From Dickeya undicola (lineage in GTDB: Bacteria > Pseudomonadota > Gammaproteobacteria > Enterobacterales > Enterobacteriaceae): a DNA stretch of 64,000 nt. The position numbers and the translations under genes were made by a program. Of the stretch, positions 1-9,203 are shown piece by piece. The notes under the pieces are model-generated. The model ran no database searches, was not told the origin of the DNA, and worked only from the letters and a program-made list of their open reading frames with translations. The stretch lies in contig NZ_JSYG01000015.1 in NCBI RefSeq assembly GCF_000784735.1, positions 105,841 through 169,840 on the forward strand, given 5' to 3'. How positions within the stretch are numbered: position 1 is the first letter of the stretch; each line of letters begins with the position of its first letter.

Positions 1-1
1 C

Positions 2-1477
2 TCGTTACAGTGGCTCGGCAGCGCCATGCGTATGTTGCCTGAAGATTTCGAATTACAAAGCCGCTACGGCATTGGGCTGGACTGGCCGGTGCACTATAAC
101 GATCTTGAACCCTGGTATCGGGCGGCAGAATACGAACTGGGCGTCTCGGCCAATGTCGAGGAGCAGGCTTATCTGGGGATTCGATTTCCGCCGGATTATG
201 TGTATCCGATGCACGGTCTACCCCCGACCTGGGGCGATCGGCAACTGGCGCGCCGCCTCAACGGCATGACGGTCATGGAAGACGGGCAAGCTACACCACT
301 GGCCCTACGCAGCACGCCATCCGCGCGCAACGGTGTGCCGCATCCCGCTTATGACCACGGCCACGGCTACCATCCTCACGGTGCGGCGGGTAACCCGCAC
401 CTCGGCCTGCGTTGCTCCGGCCATAGCTACTGCACGCCGCTCTGCCCAACGCAGGCACGCTACAATGCACTAAAAACCCTGGAAGACGCCGACCCCGCCT
501 TGCTGGATGTCGTCACCTGTAGCGTGGCACACAAGTTACTCATCGACCCCTCGACCGATGCCATCACCGGCGTTCAGTTTCGCCATTATGTGCATCAGGA
601 AACGGCATTGCATCACCTGCATACCGTCAGCGCCAAACGCTATGTGCTGGCTGGCAATGCCATTGCCAATGCCGTGCTGTTGCTGGCGTCCGACGCCTGC
701 AACGGTAATGATTTGGTAGGACGTCATCTGATGGATCACCCGGTGCTACCGGTCTGGGGCCGGGCAGACGCGCCGTTGTGGCCGATGCGCGGGCCGCTAA
801 CCACCTCGGGGATCGAAGCCATGCGGTCCGGCCCAGCCCGCGCCCATCGGGCGGCCTATCGCATCGAGCTGAGTAACGACGGCTGGCGCTGGCCGGTCAA
901 CGCCTTATACCATGATGTCGAACAGTTGCTGGCGGAGCCGTTGTGCGGTCCCCGCTTACGCCGTCAAATGCGTGAACGACTGTCACGGCAATTCAGCGCA
1001 CGCTGCCTGGTGGAACAGTTGCCGGAATACAATAACCGGGTGACCATTCATCCTGACTACCGCGATGCACTGGGTAATTACCGTCCGGTCATCCACTATG
1101 ACCTGTCGCCGTACACCCGCACGGGCATCGCCCGCGTCAGCACCGCTATGCGGCAGATATGTCGCTATATCGGTATTCGCGATCACAGCCATTACTCATC
1201 CGCCGACCCTGGCTACTTCACCTGCCAGGGGCAACCGCTGGCATTTACCGGTGCCGGACATATCGCTGGCACCCACTGTATGGGTAGCTCACCTCACCAT
1301 TCGGTGGTTGATCGTCAGCAACGTAGCTGGATTCATAAGAATCTCTATCTGGTGGGGGCCGGGAACATGGTGAGCATGGGCACCGCACCGCCGACCCTGA
1401 CGCTGGCGGCGCTGACACTATGGGCCGCAGACACAATTCTTTCCGAACTGGACAGAATGTGTGCCAGTACACGTTAA
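2..1477 (+). CDS. GMC-family oxidoreductase, 5' end outside window
   Basis: C-terminal part of a flavin-dependent glucose-methanol-choline oxidoreductase. The frame is open to the window edge and the residues before the first ATG (position 26) continue the family pattern, so the N-terminal FAD-binding motif lies upstream of the window. Visible features are a Cys-rich segment (CSGHSYCTPLCP, about position 410-450) and the typical C-terminal block with GTHCMG and the GAGNMVSMGTAPP stretch, which in this family carries the catalytic His and the last FAD contact. The substrate cannot be told. The next gene, 114 bases downstream on the same strand, encodes a ferritin-like protein, so the two may work together. 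Confidence 0.85.
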   Translation, partial: SLQWLGSAMRMLPEDFELQSRYGIGLDWPVHYNDLEPWYRAAEYELGVSANVEEQAYLGIRFPPDYVYPMHGLPPTWGDRQLARRLNGMTVMEDGQATPLALRSTPSARNGVPHPAYDHGHGYHPHGAAGNPHLGLRCSGHSYCTPLCPTQARYNALKTLEDADPALLDVVTCSVAHKLLIDPSTDAITGVQFRHYVHQETALHHLHTVSAKRYVLAGNAIANAVLLLASDACNGNDLVGRHLMDHPVLPVWGRADAPLWPMRGPLTTSGIEAMRSGPARAHRAAYRIELSNDGWRWPVNALYHDVEQLLAEPLCGPRLRRQMRERLSRQFSARCLVEQLPEYNNRVTIHPDYRDALGNYRPVIHYDLSPYTRTGIARVSTAMRQICRYIGIRDHSHYSSADPGYFTCQGQPLAFTGAGHIAGTHCMGSSPHHSVVDRQQRSWIHKNLYLVGAGNMVSMGTAPPTLTLAALTLWAADTILSELDRMCASTR

Positions 1478-1591
1478 ACGCGAAAAAAGCGCTACAAAAG
1501 ATGATGATATTCGGGTTTCATGCTACGAATAAATAGATAAGACTAACTACACACTTCGTCACTGCCGCAACTGACTAAGACGGAAAACATC

Positions 1592-3148
1592 ATGAACTTA
1601 AATGAACACGCCGCACACCAAGATGTAGACACGACCTTCAGGGAAAAAGGCTATGTCAAATTAACCAGCCATAAGGATCTGGCGCACGAGTTAGACGATA
1701 TCCGTGATTTGTTGCAAAAAGCGATGGTGCTGGAACACGCCGTTATTCCTCCTTACCTGACCATGCTTTATACGATGGACGAGGACATCGATCCCCGCGT
1801 CCCCGAGGTGATCCATTCCGTCGTGATTGAAGAAATGCTGCATTTCGTGATGGTTGGCAACCTGCTGAATGCAGTGGGCGGCACACCGAATACCAGTGGC
1901 CCCGACTTTTTACTCGATTACCCGGCTACGTTACCGTTTGGTATCGAAGATCTGGAAATTCAACTGCACCCATTTTCTCAGCACGCCATCCATCAGGCGA
2001 TGCAAATCGAACACCCGAAATATGTGCGCCCTGAAGTGGTCGCCAGCCATGTTTGCAGTGACATGTCGATCGGTGAGTATTACGTTTATATCGAATCGCG
2101 CCTGCGGGCAGCGGTAGAGTCTTTCGGCGAAAAAGCCGTGTTCTGCGGCGACCCCACGCGCCAGATTGAGCCTGAGCAGTTCTGCCACGGCTCCTACGGT
2201 ACAGTCATTCCGGTGACCGGCCTGGACAGCGCGGTCGCCAGCCTGCGTCAGATTTGCGATCAGGGCGAAGGGTCACCGCACAATATCTGGCAGGGTGAAG
2301 AGAATGACATCCCGCACTATTACCGCTTCAACGAAATCTACTGTGAGCGCATGTACGCCCACGGCGATACCATCGCCAGCGGCCCGACCGGTGAACCCTT
2401 GACGATTGAATGGGACAAAGCGGTCAGAACGCACAGCGCGGCTAAAGTCAGCGACTATCCGGAAGGCGAGTTGCACAAGGCGATTGTGCGTTTCAACCGT
2501 CGCTACAGCGAGCTGCTGGAAAACTTGCAACTGGCACTGTCCGGTCGACCGTTAAAACTCACCCCGGCGGTGATGGCGATGGGCTCGCTGCGTGAAGATT
2601 TCCGGGCGATTGTCTCCCACCCGTTCCCCGGCGACAACGCCTACCACGCTGCGCCGACGTTCGAATATACCCCGCCGCCGCCGCCACGCTTCCAGGCCAA
2701 AAGTCAGGCGGTAACCTTCTCCAACAATCAGGCTACGCTGGAGAAACTGAGTCAGGCCTATGCCGATGGCGACCTGCCGATGGCACTAGCCTGCCTGAGC
2801 GAACAGCTGGTATGGGACATGACCGGCCCGGTGGACGTGCCTTATACCGGCGTGTTCTACGGCCACGAAGGCTTCTCCCGTTTCTGGTCGCTGATGAGCC
2901 AAACGGTAGAGTTCAGTAGCGAAGTGGTGGAAAAAGTCTTCTTCAGCGACAATCAGGCGATGGCTTACGGCAGTCAGCAGGGGATCACCAAATCAACCCG
3001 CGTGCCTTACAGCTACGACTGGGCGATACGCTATGAATTCACCGATGACCATCGTATCCGACTGATGCGCAACTACTTCAACCCGATGCGTATTCAAGCC
3101 GCGCTGGCCGCGACGCCGCCAAAACCACGATCGTTCATCAATAAGTAA
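1592..3148 (+). CDS. Ferritin-like diiron domain protein with C-terminal SnoaL-like domain
   Basis: 518 aa. Residues about 35-250 match the ferritin-like domain found in iminophenyl-pyruvate dimer synthases (VioB/RebD-type ferritin-like family): Glu48-His49 in LEHAVIPPYL, then Glu80/Glu81 and His84 in EEMLH are the expected metal ligands. A proline-rich linker (PPPPPPR, near residue 360) leads to a C-terminal domain of about 120 residues resembling SnoaL/NTF2-like folds. No signal peptide, so probably cytoplasmic. It follows the GMC oxidoreductase gene and ends at a strong terminator. The reaction is unknown; oxidative modification of a small molecule together with the flavoenzyme is an inference. 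Confidence 0.8.
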   Translation: MNLNEHAAHQDVDTTFREKGYVKLTSHKDLAHELDDIRDLLQKAMVLEHAVIPPYLTMLYTMDEDIDPRVPEVIHSVVIEEMLHFVMVGNLLNAVGGTPNTSGPDFLLDYPATLPFGIEDLEIQLHPFSQHAIHQAMQIEHPKYVRPEVVASHVCSDMSIGEYYVYIESRLRAAVESFGEKAVFCGDPTRQIEPEQFCHGSYGTVIPVTGLDSAVASLRQICDQGEGSPHNIWQGEENDIPHYYRFNEIYCERMYAHGDTIASGPTGEPLTIEWDKAVRTHSAAKVSDYPEGELHKAIVRFNRRYSELLENLQLALSGRPLKLTPAVMAMGSLREDFRAIVSHPFPGDNAYHAAPTFEYTPPPPPRFQAKSQAVTFSNNQATLEKLSQAYADGDLPMALACLSEQLVWDMTGPVDVPYTGVFYGHEGFSRFWSLMSQTVEFSSEVVEKVFFSDNQAMAYGSQQGITKSTRVPYSYDWAIRYEFTDDHRIRLMRNYFNPMRIQAALAATPPKPRSFINK

Positions 3149-3172
3149 CGAGACTGAATTTTCACCCTTCCC

Positions 3173-3200
3173 GCACCGCCTATCAGGCGGTGCTTTTTTT
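3173..3200 (+). terminator. Rho-independent terminator after the ferritin-like gene
   Basis: Perfect 8-bp stem GCACCGCC / GGCGGTGC with loop TATCA followed by seven T. It lies between convergent genes; the T-tract serves the + strand. Confidence 0.9.
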
Positions 3201-3208
3201 GGGCCGCG

Positions 3209-3973
3209 TCACAGGCTAAAAAACGGTTCCACTATCTGTTGCACGTCGGGGATAGCCGTCGCTACATGCATCCCACCGGCGTCATAACTTCCCCGATATT
3301 TCACCACCAGCCCGGCTTCCGTGCAGATAACCACCCCAGCAGCGATGTCCCAAATGCTGGTATTTTTCTCCACATAACCGTCGGTAAAACCCAGCGCAGC
3401 AAACCCCAGCCCGACCGTAGCACAGCGATAGCGCGCCACCGCCCAGCCTTCGTCGCGCAGGTAGCCATCCAACATTGCCACTTCCGCCGCCGCCCATTTA
3501 TTGCTTTCTCCCAGTGCCACCAGCCGAACTTCGCTGAACGGCACCTGACGGCGATACGGCATCCCGTTACGCCATACGCCACAACCGATCGCCGCTGACA
3601 GTGTCAGGTTCAACATCGGCAATGCGATGGTGCCGACCATCGCCAGCCCATTTTCGACGTATCCGATGGAAATGCCCCACAGCGGCAGACCGCGTAAAAA
3701 ATTAGTGGTGCCGTCGATCGGGTCGATGGCCCAAAAGCTCTCACCAACCTCACCGCCCATTTCCTCGCCCAGAATGGCGTCCTGCGGGAACGCCTCACGC
3801 AGGCGGTCGCGAATCAACTGCTCGACTTGCCGGTCTGCATCCGACACAAAATCATTGGCGGATTTCTGTTCCACCACCACACTGTCACGTCGGGCAAACA
3901 GCTGCCTCGCCAGCATCGCAGCTTCCTCCATGACCATGTTGGCAGTCTCAAAGCGTAACTGCAGATCAGACAT
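3209..3973 (-). CDS. Inositol monophosphatase family phosphatase
   Basis: 254 aa, usual length for the IMPase/SuhB family of Mg-dependent phosphatases. The metal-binding motifs are intact: GEE (Glu70/71), DPIDGT (Asp84, Asp87) and the second site WDIAAG near residue 210. It is the last gene of a leftward operon of ABC transporter genes and a glycerophosphodiester phosphodiesterase, ending before a convergent terminator. In that context it probably removes phosphate from the product of the phosphodiesterase (for example inositol phosphate) and is not the housekeeping SuhB; substrate is inferred from context only. Confidence 0.88.
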   Translation of the reverse strand: MSDLQLRFETANMVMEEAAMLARQLFARRDSVVVEQKSANDFVSDADRQVEQLIRDRLREAFPQDAILGEEMGGEVGESFWAIDPIDGTTNFLRGLPLWGISIGYVENGLAMVGTIALPMLNLTLSAAIGCGVWRNGMPYRRQVPFSEVRLVALGESNKWAAAEVAMLDGYLRDEGWAVARYRCATVGLGFAALGFTDGYVEKNTSIWDIAAGVVICTEAGLVVKYRGSYDAGGMHVATAIPDVQQIVEPFFSL

Positions 3974-4022
3974 GACCTCCTCCTGTTATCAATTCACTTT
4001 GGTTATCAACCCACATTGGTTA

Positions 4023-4781
4023 TCACCCCAGTAAATCGGGAATATCAGACAAAATCGTCTGCGCGCCATTGTCGAGAAAACGCTGTGCCTGTGCGGCGTC
4101 ATTGACGATCGCCACCGCGTATTCGATGCCGCTGTCCGCCAGGATGTGCTGGGCATCGTCATCCAGCAAGTCCGACAGGCAGTGCAAAATCTGGCAGTTC
4201 GTTTCCTGCAACAGTGCCACTGGTCGCTTGGGCGGCACCACCACGGCAAACGCTCGTGGCACATCCGGCATCAGCCGTGCCGCCGCCTGGATGGCGCGCA
4301 CGGAAAAACTCGACAGAAACAGGCGGTCACGGTTGGCAGGCCACATCGATTTCAGCACCGTCAACGCCACCTCTGCCGTTTCTACATCGTCACCCGCCGT
4401 CGGTTTCAGCTCCAGCTGTAATCCCATATCCAGCTCCAGCACGCACGCGATCAGCTCCTGCAATGTGGGGATAGTCACCCCAGCAAATGCGTCATCAAAA
4501 TGCGCGCGCGCCTCCAGCCGACGAATGTCCTCCAGCGTCAGGCCAGCGACCCAGCCACGCCCGTTGGTGGTACGGTCCACCCGGTCATCATGGATGATCA
4601 CCGGCTGGCTATCCCGCGTCAGTTTGACGTCCACCTCCAGCCACTTCGCCCCCCGTTTCGCCGCCTCACGCATGGCGGCCAGCGTATTTTCCGGTGCCAG
4701 CGCCGACGCGCCACGGTGGGCGATAAGCGCGTCATTCACTACACGGTGACGACGAAGACGATCAGTTATCGCATCAGTCAT
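4023..4781 (-). CDS. Glycerophosphodiester phosphodiesterase (UgpQ/GDPD family)
   Basis: 252 aa, cytoplasmic, no signal peptide. Contains the GDPD active-site set: HRGASALAPENT (His22, Arg23, Glu31), LEVDVKLTRD (Glu49, Asp51) and HDD (His64). The family hydrolyses glycerophosphodiesters to glycerol 3-phosphate plus the alcohol. It lies between an ABC binding protein gene and an inositol-phosphatase-like gene in the same leftward operon, like ugpQ within ugp, but the transporter is not of the Ugp maltose-type. A gap of about 130 bases separates it from the binding-protein gene and holds possible base-paired GCCTGG/CCAGGC arms. Confidence 0.92.
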   Translation of the reverse strand: MTDAITDRLRRHRVVNDALIAHRGASALAPENTLAAMREAAKRGAKWLEVDVKLTRDSQPVIIHDDRVDRTTNGRGWVAGLTLEDIRRLEARAHFDDAFAGVTIPTLQELIACVLELDMGLQLELKPTAGDDVETAEVALTVLKSMWPANRDRLFLSSFSVRAIQAAARLMPDVPRAFAVVVPPKRPVALLQETNCQILHCLSDLLDDDAQHILADSGIEYAVAIVNDAAQAQRFLDNGAQTILSDIPDLLG

Positions 4782-4910
4782 AATGGTTTCCCTGGTGTTT
4801 CAATACATCGGTGTTGAGTAAGAAAATATGTAGCCTTTAAAATGCGCCTGGCCTTGCCCGTAACGGATACCGGAAAGGGTTTTCGCACGTCGTAACCAGG
4901 CCGCGTGATG

Positions 4911-6038
4911 TCATTTCAGCATCACGTCTTGAATAAACTGCTTTTTGATTTCGTCGCCCAACGGCTTGGCCGCCCAGGCAAAACTGCGTGACCGATCGAG
5001 CGAATCCACCGCCTGACCGCCATCGCCTGTCGGTGCTAACAGTGCCGTGCCGAACTGCGAATGGAAGCGCAATTGCGTTTCCGGCAATGTCAGCCAATGG
5101 ATGAACAGTAACGCCGCCGCCTTGTGTCGGGCGTTCGCCGGAATCGCTACCACATTACCGCCGCCCGGCATACCAAAGTCAGGCAGGTAGAATTTGATAT
5201 CCGGCGACACTTCGCCTTTGCGTTGCAGCGAAAGCACCAAGTCTTCCCATGACGCAGCGAGCTTAAATTCACCGGCATTCAGCCGGGTAATGCTATCGGC
5301 GTTGGAGGCGCTGATTACCATGCTGCTTTTGTAACGGTTGAACCACTGCCAGGACGGCGCAAGCCGTTGCAACACCGCCGGTGACGCGGTGCCGTCGCGG
5401 TAGTTCACGTCGGTGACCAAGGTGCGGGTGATGGACTCGATGAACGCCGGACCAGAACCGCCATTCTCTACGTTAAAGGTGAATTCACCGGGGTTTTTCA
5501 CCAGAAACTGTTCAAACTGAGTCAACGAATGCGGTAGCGAGGCGGCGTCGATACGGGCTGAATTGTAAGCAATCACGGTTTGGTTGCCCCAGAACGCCAC
5601 CGCGTAGCCCTGCGTATCAACCCCTTCAATCTGATAGGTCAGCTTATCACCGGACGGCAAACGGGATTTGAGCGGCCCCCAGAACAGTTTGGGGCCGTCC
5701 AACAAGCCGAACTGACTGCCTCCCACCGAGATCACGTCGATATCGCCTTGCTTACGGTGCTGTTCCGCCAGCAGTTTGTTGATATTGGCCATCACCTCGC
5801 CGTCCGGAATGGTGACGCGAATGCCATACTGTTGCTCGAACGCTTTCACCTCGTCGCGCAACCGGTCCTGATAGTACCAATTAAACCAGGTAAGCTGACC
5901 TTCCTGACGCGCCTGTGCCTCTATTTCCTGCCAGGACATCGTATTCAGATCGGCCGCCTGCGCCGGGTACAACGGCAGCAACAGTGCCGACAGCGCCACG
6001 AGCTTTCGCAGACTGGATAGCTTGGGTCGAGTAAACAT
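4911..6038 (-). CDS. ABC transporter periplasmic substrate-binding protein
   Basis: 375 aa from the ATG at 6038, preceded by AGGGGA. A further in-frame ATG pair at 6071/6068 directly follows the permease stop codon and could also be used, but would put 11 polar residues before the signal peptide. The signal peptide runs to about residue 29 (cleavage after ...YPAQA). The mature protein resembles the PotD/YnjB-like solute-binding family of small anionic or amine ligands. It is followed in the operon by GDPD and IMPase-like genes, suggesting a glycerophosphodiester ligand; this is inference. Confidence 0.85.
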   Translation of the reverse strand: MFTRPKLSSLRKLVALSALLLPLYPAQAADLNTMSWQEIEAQARQEGQLTWFNWYYQDRLRDEVKAFEQQYGIRVTIPDGEVMANINKLLAEQHRKQGDIDVISVGGSQFGLLDGPKLFWGPLKSRLPSGDKLTYQIEGVDTQGYAVAFWGNQTVIAYNSARIDAASLPHSLTQFEQFLVKNPGEFTFNVENGGSGPAFIESITRTLVTDVNYRDGTASPAVLQRLAPSWQWFNRYKSSMVISASNADSITRLNAGEFKLAASWEDLVLSLQRKGEVSPDIKFYLPDFGMPGGGNVVAIPANARHKAAALLFIHWLTLPETQLRFHSQFGTALLAPTGDGGQAVDSLDRSRSFAWAAKPLGDEIKKQFIQDVMLK

Positions 6039-6073
6039 GCAGTATTCCCCTGACTGGTTAAGCAGCATCATCG

Positions 6074-6907
6074 TTATCCCTTATTGACGAACGTAGACGC
6101 CGGAATATTTTTGAGACAGCGCTCCATCAACAGCATTAACAGCACGTTGGGGACGACCAGAATCAGCGACACGACTGCCGCGTTGGGCCGAATAAAGTTA
6201 TACCCCAGGTACGAATACAGAATGGTTGGCACGGTAATAAAGTCGGGCGCGCCCACAATGTAGGAAACGGAAAACTCTTCGATGGACAGAATGAACACCA
6301 TGATCATCGCCGCCATCGCCCCGGACTGTAGCGCAGGCCAGTAAGCGACCCGGAAGACTTCCCGCCTGGAGGCCCCCAGATTGCGCGCCGCATCCACCAG
6401 ATCCTGCCGGACCTGACTGAAAGAAACGCTCAAAATGCGGATGGCATACGGCAGAAACAACACCGTATGGCCGAGAAAGATCCCCATGAATCGCGAATAC
6501 ACCCCCAGTTGCGTCAGCAATGAGGAGAAAAAGACGGCAACCACAAACCCCGGTAAGACAATGGGCAGCAGCGTCAGCACCTGAGCCACGCCCTTACCGG
6601 GGAACGACAACCGACCAAACGCATAGGCCGTCGGCATCGCCAGTAACAGACAGGTCAGCGTCACCATCGGTGCCAACAGATAGCTGTGTAATAGCGCCTC
6701 GGGCAGCGAGGTGTTGCGCCATAACTCCCCCCAGCGCAGTAACGATAATACTGGCGGAAAGACATCCGGATACGCCCACGGGTGAGAGGGATCCACCAAT
6801 GACCACAGCACCGCCATGGCAAACGGCAGAATCAGCCAAACGGTCCCTAACAGCAGGATTACCGCCACCAGCAGGTAGTTGAGTCGGTCAATCACAGCCT
6901 GTTGCAT
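6074..6907 (-). CDS. ABC transporter inner-membrane permease (PotC-like)
   Basis: 277 aa with about six hydrophobic segments and the cytoplasmic EAA loop (DAARNLGASRREVFRVAYWP) that contacts the ATPase. Second permease of the leftward operon, two bases downstream of the first permease gene and two bases before a possible start of the binding-protein gene, so translation is probably coupled. Confidence 0.9.
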   Translation of the reverse strand: MQQAVIDRLNYLLVAVILLLGTVWLILPFAMAVLWSLVDPSHPWAYPDVFPPVLSLLRWGELWRNTSLPEALLHSYLLAPMVTLTCLLLAMPTAYAFGRLSFPGKGVAQVLTLLPIVLPGFVVAVFFSSLLTQLGVYSRFMGIFLGHTVLFLPYAIRILSVSFSQVRQDLVDAARNLGASRREVFRVAYWPALQSGAMAAMIMVFILSIEEFSVSYIVGAPDFITVPTILYSYLGYNFIRPNAAVVSLILVVPNVLLMLLMERCLKNIPASTFVNKG

Positions 6908-6909
6908 CG

Positions 6910-7764
6910 TTACCTCCTCATCCCGTTCACGGCTTCACGGGTCGCCACCGCCAGTAACCCGGCCCCCACCAGCGACAACAGCATCAGCATCACCGCCACC
7001 ACGGCTGCCTGATTCCAGCCTTCCGCGCCGGACTGCTGCACGCGTAGCATCAATTGCGACAGAGAATTGAGGTTGACCGGCCCGGCGACAGACTGAAAGG
7101 AGAAATCACCGGCGGCACCGATAAAGATCAGCATCATCGACGTCTGCAACGCCCGTAGCGTCAGCGGCAGTACAATGCGGCGAAAGCGGACCCAGGCACC
7201 CGCGCCAAGATTGCGGGCCGCCTCCAACAGCGTTTCGCCGATGGCCTGTACCGAACCACTTAGCAGCAGCAACGCAAACGGCATCTGTTTCCAGACTTGC
7301 AACAGAATGACACCGATGCCGCTGGCGTCGTTTTGCATACGAATCGGCCGTTCCGTCAGCCCTAATCGCAGCATCGCCAGATTGAGAAAACCCTGATAAG
7401 AGATGAAATTGACGAACAGAAACGCGGCGGTCAGCCCCGGCACCAGCAACGGTGCTTTTAGCAACGCGCGCAGGGTCACCGCCCCCGGAAACGGTTTACG
7501 TAGCCAGAGTGCCAATGGGTAGGCCAGCGCCACCGACAGTAATGCACTGAACAGTGCAATGCGCGCCGAATAGAAAAAAGCGCGCCACAGCTGTTCGTCG
7601 GTCAACATGGTTTGCCAGAAGCGCAGCGATAACCCGCTATCACCGGCAAAATTGAAGAATCCTAGCGATTGGGAAAGCGCCATCCACAGCACCGCGCCCA
7701 TTGCCAGTACGATGATACCCAGCCCCGGCAGCAGCATCAGGTAAGCCATCAATGACGACCTCAT
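6910..7764 (-). CDS. ABC transporter inner-membrane permease (PotB-like)
   Basis: 284 aa, about six membrane segments, EAA loop around LEAARNLGAGAWVRFRRIVLP. Its start overlaps the 3' end of the ATPase gene by four bases. Works as a heterodimer with the next permease in the same importer. Confidence 0.9.
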   Translation of the reverse strand: MRSSLMAYLMLLPGLGIIVLAMGAVLWMALSQSLGFFNFAGDSGLSLRFWQTMLTDEQLWRAFFYSARIALFSALLSVALAYPLALWLRKPFPGAVTLRALLKAPLLVPGLTAAFLFVNFISYQGFLNLAMLRLGLTERPIRMQNDASGIGVILLQVWKQMPFALLLLSGSVQAIGETLLEAARNLGAGAWVRFRRIVLPLTLRALQTSMMLIFIGAAGDFSFQSVAGPVNLNSLSQLMLRVQQSGAEGWNQAAVVAVMLMLLSLVGAGLLAVATREAVNGMRR

Positions 7765-8843
7765 GCCGCCACCGCTTCACGCAAGAATCGCAACGCGCCG
7801 GGTGCCAGTGAGAAATAGTAGGTTTCACCTTCCAACAGTGGCTGATAGCCCAGAAGTTGGATACGGTAATAAACGTTGTCGACATCCTGATAGCAACCTT
7901 CGATATCGGTCAGATTGCCGAGAAAGGTCTGGCGCTTAACCCGCAGTGAAAAGATATTCTGCCCCACCGCAGGCAACGACAGCAGGCTGGCGTTTTCCGG
8001 CCGCCAACAGAGATAGACCCGAGAGTGCATTGGCGGTTCATCCGATTCCACCATGAACTCGCCCAGTGCAGTAGTGACCCGATACTGCCCTGCGGCCTCA
8101 TCCCGTACCGTCACCGTCCCCACCATAATGTTGGCGGTGCCGATAAAATCGGCCACAAAGCGGTTAACTGGCCGGTGGTAAATCTCCTGCGGGGTGCCAG
8201 ACTGAATCACGCTGCCGCCGTGCATCACGACAACCTTATCGGACATCGCCAGCGCCTCCGCCTGATCGTGCGTCACATAAACCGCGGTAAAGCCATGCTT
8301 ACGTTGCAACGCACGGATCTGCAACCGCAGTTGCTCTCGTAATCGGGCATCCAGATTGGACAACGGTTCGTCGAACAGCATCACATCCGGGCGTACCGCC
8401 ATAGATCGCGCCAGTGCCACCCGCTGCTGCTGACCGCCCGACAACTGGGTGGGTAATTTATCCAGATGCCCCGCCAGCGCCACGGTTAGCGCGGTTTCAA
8501 CAACCCGGTGGCTTAACGTCTCCCGCGGTATGTTGCGCTGTTGTAGCCCAAAGGCGATGTTTTCCGATACCGTCAGGTGGGGAAACAGCGCATAAGACTG
8601 AAAGCACATCGCCGTATTGCGTTTTTCCGGTTCCAGTCCGTTCATTTCCCGGCCACCGATGCGGATATGCCCGCCATCCAGGGGAACAAAACCGGCAATG
8701 GCGCGCAGCAACGTGGTTTTGCCGCACCCGGACGGCCCTAACAACGTAACAAACTCACCCTCATTAACGTTAAACGACACCCCTTTCAGGACAGGAACAT
8801 CACCGTAAGCCACACTGGCGCGCTCTACTTCCAGCCTACTCAT
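7761..8843 (-). CDS. ABC transporter ATP-binding protein (PotA/MalK-like importer)
   Basis: 360 aa from the ATG at 8843, which has GGGAGA in front; the open frame extends 25 residues upstream but those residues do not fit the family. Walker A GPSGCGKTT (about residues 36-44), signature LSGGQQQRVALARS, Walker B VMLFDEPLSNLD, switch His in YVTHDQAEA, and a C-terminal TOBE-like regulatory domain. First gene of the six-gene leftward operon; a palindromic operator lies 65-87 bases upstream. Confidence 0.93.
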   Translation of the reverse strand: MSRLEVERASVAYGDVPVLKGVSFNVNEGEFVTLLGPSGCGKTTLLRAIAGFVPLDGGHIRIGGREMNGLEPEKRNTAMCFQSYALFPHLTVSENIAFGLQQRNIPRETLSHRVVETALTVALAGHLDKLPTQLSGGQQQRVALARSMAVRPDVMLFDEPLSNLDARLREQLRLQIRALQRKHGFTAVYVTHDQAEALAMSDKVVVMHGGSVIQSGTPQEIYHRPVNRFVADFIGTANIMVGTVTVRDEAAGQYRVTTALGEFMVESDEPPMHSRVYLCWRPENASLLSLPAVGQNIFSLRVKRQTFLGNLTDIEGCYQDVDNVYYRIQLLGYQPLLEGETYYFSLAPGALRFLREAVAA

Positions 8844-8907
8844 TACACAGTCTCCCGAGAGTCGTAAGGCGTCATATTCAGTCAGGTGAAAACGCTGTGA
8901 ATTCAAC

Positions 8908-8930
8908 TTATAATGCATTGTGCATAATAA
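8908..8930. promoter_or_regulatory. Palindromic operator, probable ROK-regulator site
   Basis: Arms TTATAATGCA and TGCATAATAA around a TTG centre; nine of ten positions are symmetric. NagC/Mlc-type ROK regulators bind TTATT...AATAA-type palindromes, and a ROK regulator gene is divergent here. The 360-base gap (8844-9203) around it is AT-rich and holds no gene. Confidence 0.55.
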
Positions 8931-9203
8931 TAGTGACAGATATATTGCAGGCGCGCGGATGCAAAGGTGATAATTAATGCACTGATATAAATGTGATTAT
9001 TTTTTAATTTTCTATGCTATCGATATTGTGGTGATTATTTTCGGGTTGTATCACGGCAATGACCTGATTATCATTCAATACGTTTAATAATTAACACGGC
9101 AAGTATTCGTGCTGACGCGCTGTTGGCTCGGATTTAACCGCACGATTTAGCACTATAAAAAGGATCGGCACACCATGAATACTCACACGGGAACCCGCGT
9201 CTG

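Noticed and set aside
4069..4749. 226-aa open frame on the + strand opposite the GDPD gene
   Set aside because: Composition rich in Ser, Arg and Ala with no motif; the GDPD frame on the other strand has a full active site.
9028..9055. GTGAT...ATCAC arms in the ABC-ROK gap, considered as a CRP site
   Set aside because: The arms are five bases with a 14-base spacer, whereas CRP sites have six between them.
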